From contig JAWKWL010000001.1 of assembly GCA_041397525.1 (NCBI GenBank), forward strand, positions 1 to 64,000: a stretch of DNA of 64,000 nucleotides, read 5' to 3'. A program made the position numbers and the translations under genes. The DNA is from BOKV01 sp041397525 (GTDB lineage: Bacteria; Pseudomonadota; Alphaproteobacteria; Rhizobiales; Rhizobiaceae). Below the pieces are notes generated by a model. It had not been told where the DNA came from. It saw only the letters and a list, made by a program, of their open reading frames with translations, and did not search any database. This document shows, one piece after another, positions 63,697-64,000 of the stretch; position 1 is the first letter of the stretch, and each line of letters opens with the position of its first letter.

Positions 63697-64000
63697 CTTG
63701 CCTGTCCGCTACCCGCGGGTCGATAAACCCGTAAAGAATGTCGGCAATCGTGTTCATCAGTACAAAAAATGCGGCCGTCAGGATAACGCCGGTCTGCACG
63801 ACCGGGTAATCGCGACGGATGATCGAATTGACCAGCAATCGCCCGACGCCGTCAAGGCTGAACACGGTCTCCACGAGAACTGTGCCGCCCAGCAGATAGC
63901 CTGCCACGATCGCAAAGATCGTCACCACCGGTATCAGCGAATTCCGGAAGATGTGGCGGGTAAAGATCGCCCGCGGCTCAAGACCGCGCGAAACTGCTGC
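63689..64000 (-). CDS. Peptide ABC transporter permease (DppB-like), partial
   Basis: The C-terminal 103 residues of an OppB/DppB-type permease; the start lies beyond base 64000. The visible part has LEPRAIFTRHIFRNSLIPVVTIFAIVAGYLLGGTVLVETVFSLDGVGRLLVNSI and ends FFVLMNTIADILYGFIDPRV, the typical family end. The first gene of the system, the peptide-binding protein, is probably further right. Confidence 0.9.
   Translation of the reverse strand, partial: AAVSRGLEPRAIFTRHIFRNSLIPVVTIFAIVAGYLLGGTVLVETVFSLDGVGRLLVNSIIRRDYPVVQTGVILTAAFFVLMNTIADILYGFIDPRVADRQDG

Overview
The window is one continuous piece of an alphaproteobacterial chromosome, most likely from the order Hyphomicrobiales (Rhizobiales). 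The evidence is the gene order clpX-clpP next to lon and hupB, the glgP-glgB-glgC-glgA order, several families common in this group (DUF502, DUF6455, GlxBCD, the transglutaminase/ATP-grasp cluster), a moderately high GC content and dense operons with 1-17 base overlaps. Nothing suggests a phage, plasmid or insertion sequence. The species cannot be named from what is visible.

Region 1 (1-33.4 kb) is mostly housekeeping. It holds a glycogen operon on the minus strand (glgP, glgB, glgC, start of glgA), two small unknown genes, hupB, lon, an RND efflux pair, clpX and clpP, an FMN-dependent 2-hydroxyacid oxidase, a DUF502 membrane protein, glmS and glmU, an EamA permease, a ccdA gene broken by an in-frame TAG, and tRNA-Lys(UUU). 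A three-gene plus-strand set follows (large transglutaminase/DUF2126 protein, circularly permuted ATP-grasp fused to alpha-E, small transglutaminase), of the type predicted to make or modify peptides.

Region 2 (33.4-39.6 kb) has an amidase co-transcribed with a tripartite TRAP uptake system, and an unrecognised plus-strand membrane protein.

Region 3 (39.6-58.4 kb) is the most interesting part. An operon running down from 51244 encodes a glutamine-synthetase-like ligase, all three kinds of bacterial microcompartment (BMC) shell protein (BMC-P, BMC-H, BMC-T), an opine/ketopantoate-reductase-like protein, a CoA-acylating aldehyde dehydrogenase of the BMC type, a malate-dehydrogenase-like enzyme with an extra N-terminal segment, and a RidA protein. 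Around it are a branched-chain-amino-acid-type ABC importer, a divergent sarcosine-oxidase-like FAD enzyme, a split glutamate-synthase-like complex (GlxB/C/D, as in N-methylglutamate synthase), two class I glutamine-amidotransferase-like proteins and a GntR/FCD regulator. Four intergenic regions carry a closely related operator-like sequence built on CTGTATTC / GTATACAG half-sites, each overlapping a plausible promoter, so these units look like one regulon. My reading is a compact microcompartment for an amine or amino compound that is activated by glutamylation, oxidised to an aldehyde and converted to an acyl-CoA. The substrate is not identifiable here.

Region 4 (58.4-64 kb, minus strand) is a dipeptide/oligopeptide-type ABC transporter (dppB partial, C, D, F) followed by a P1-family peptidase and a second amidase, apparently one operon for peptide or amide scavenging. 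It continues beyond the right edge.
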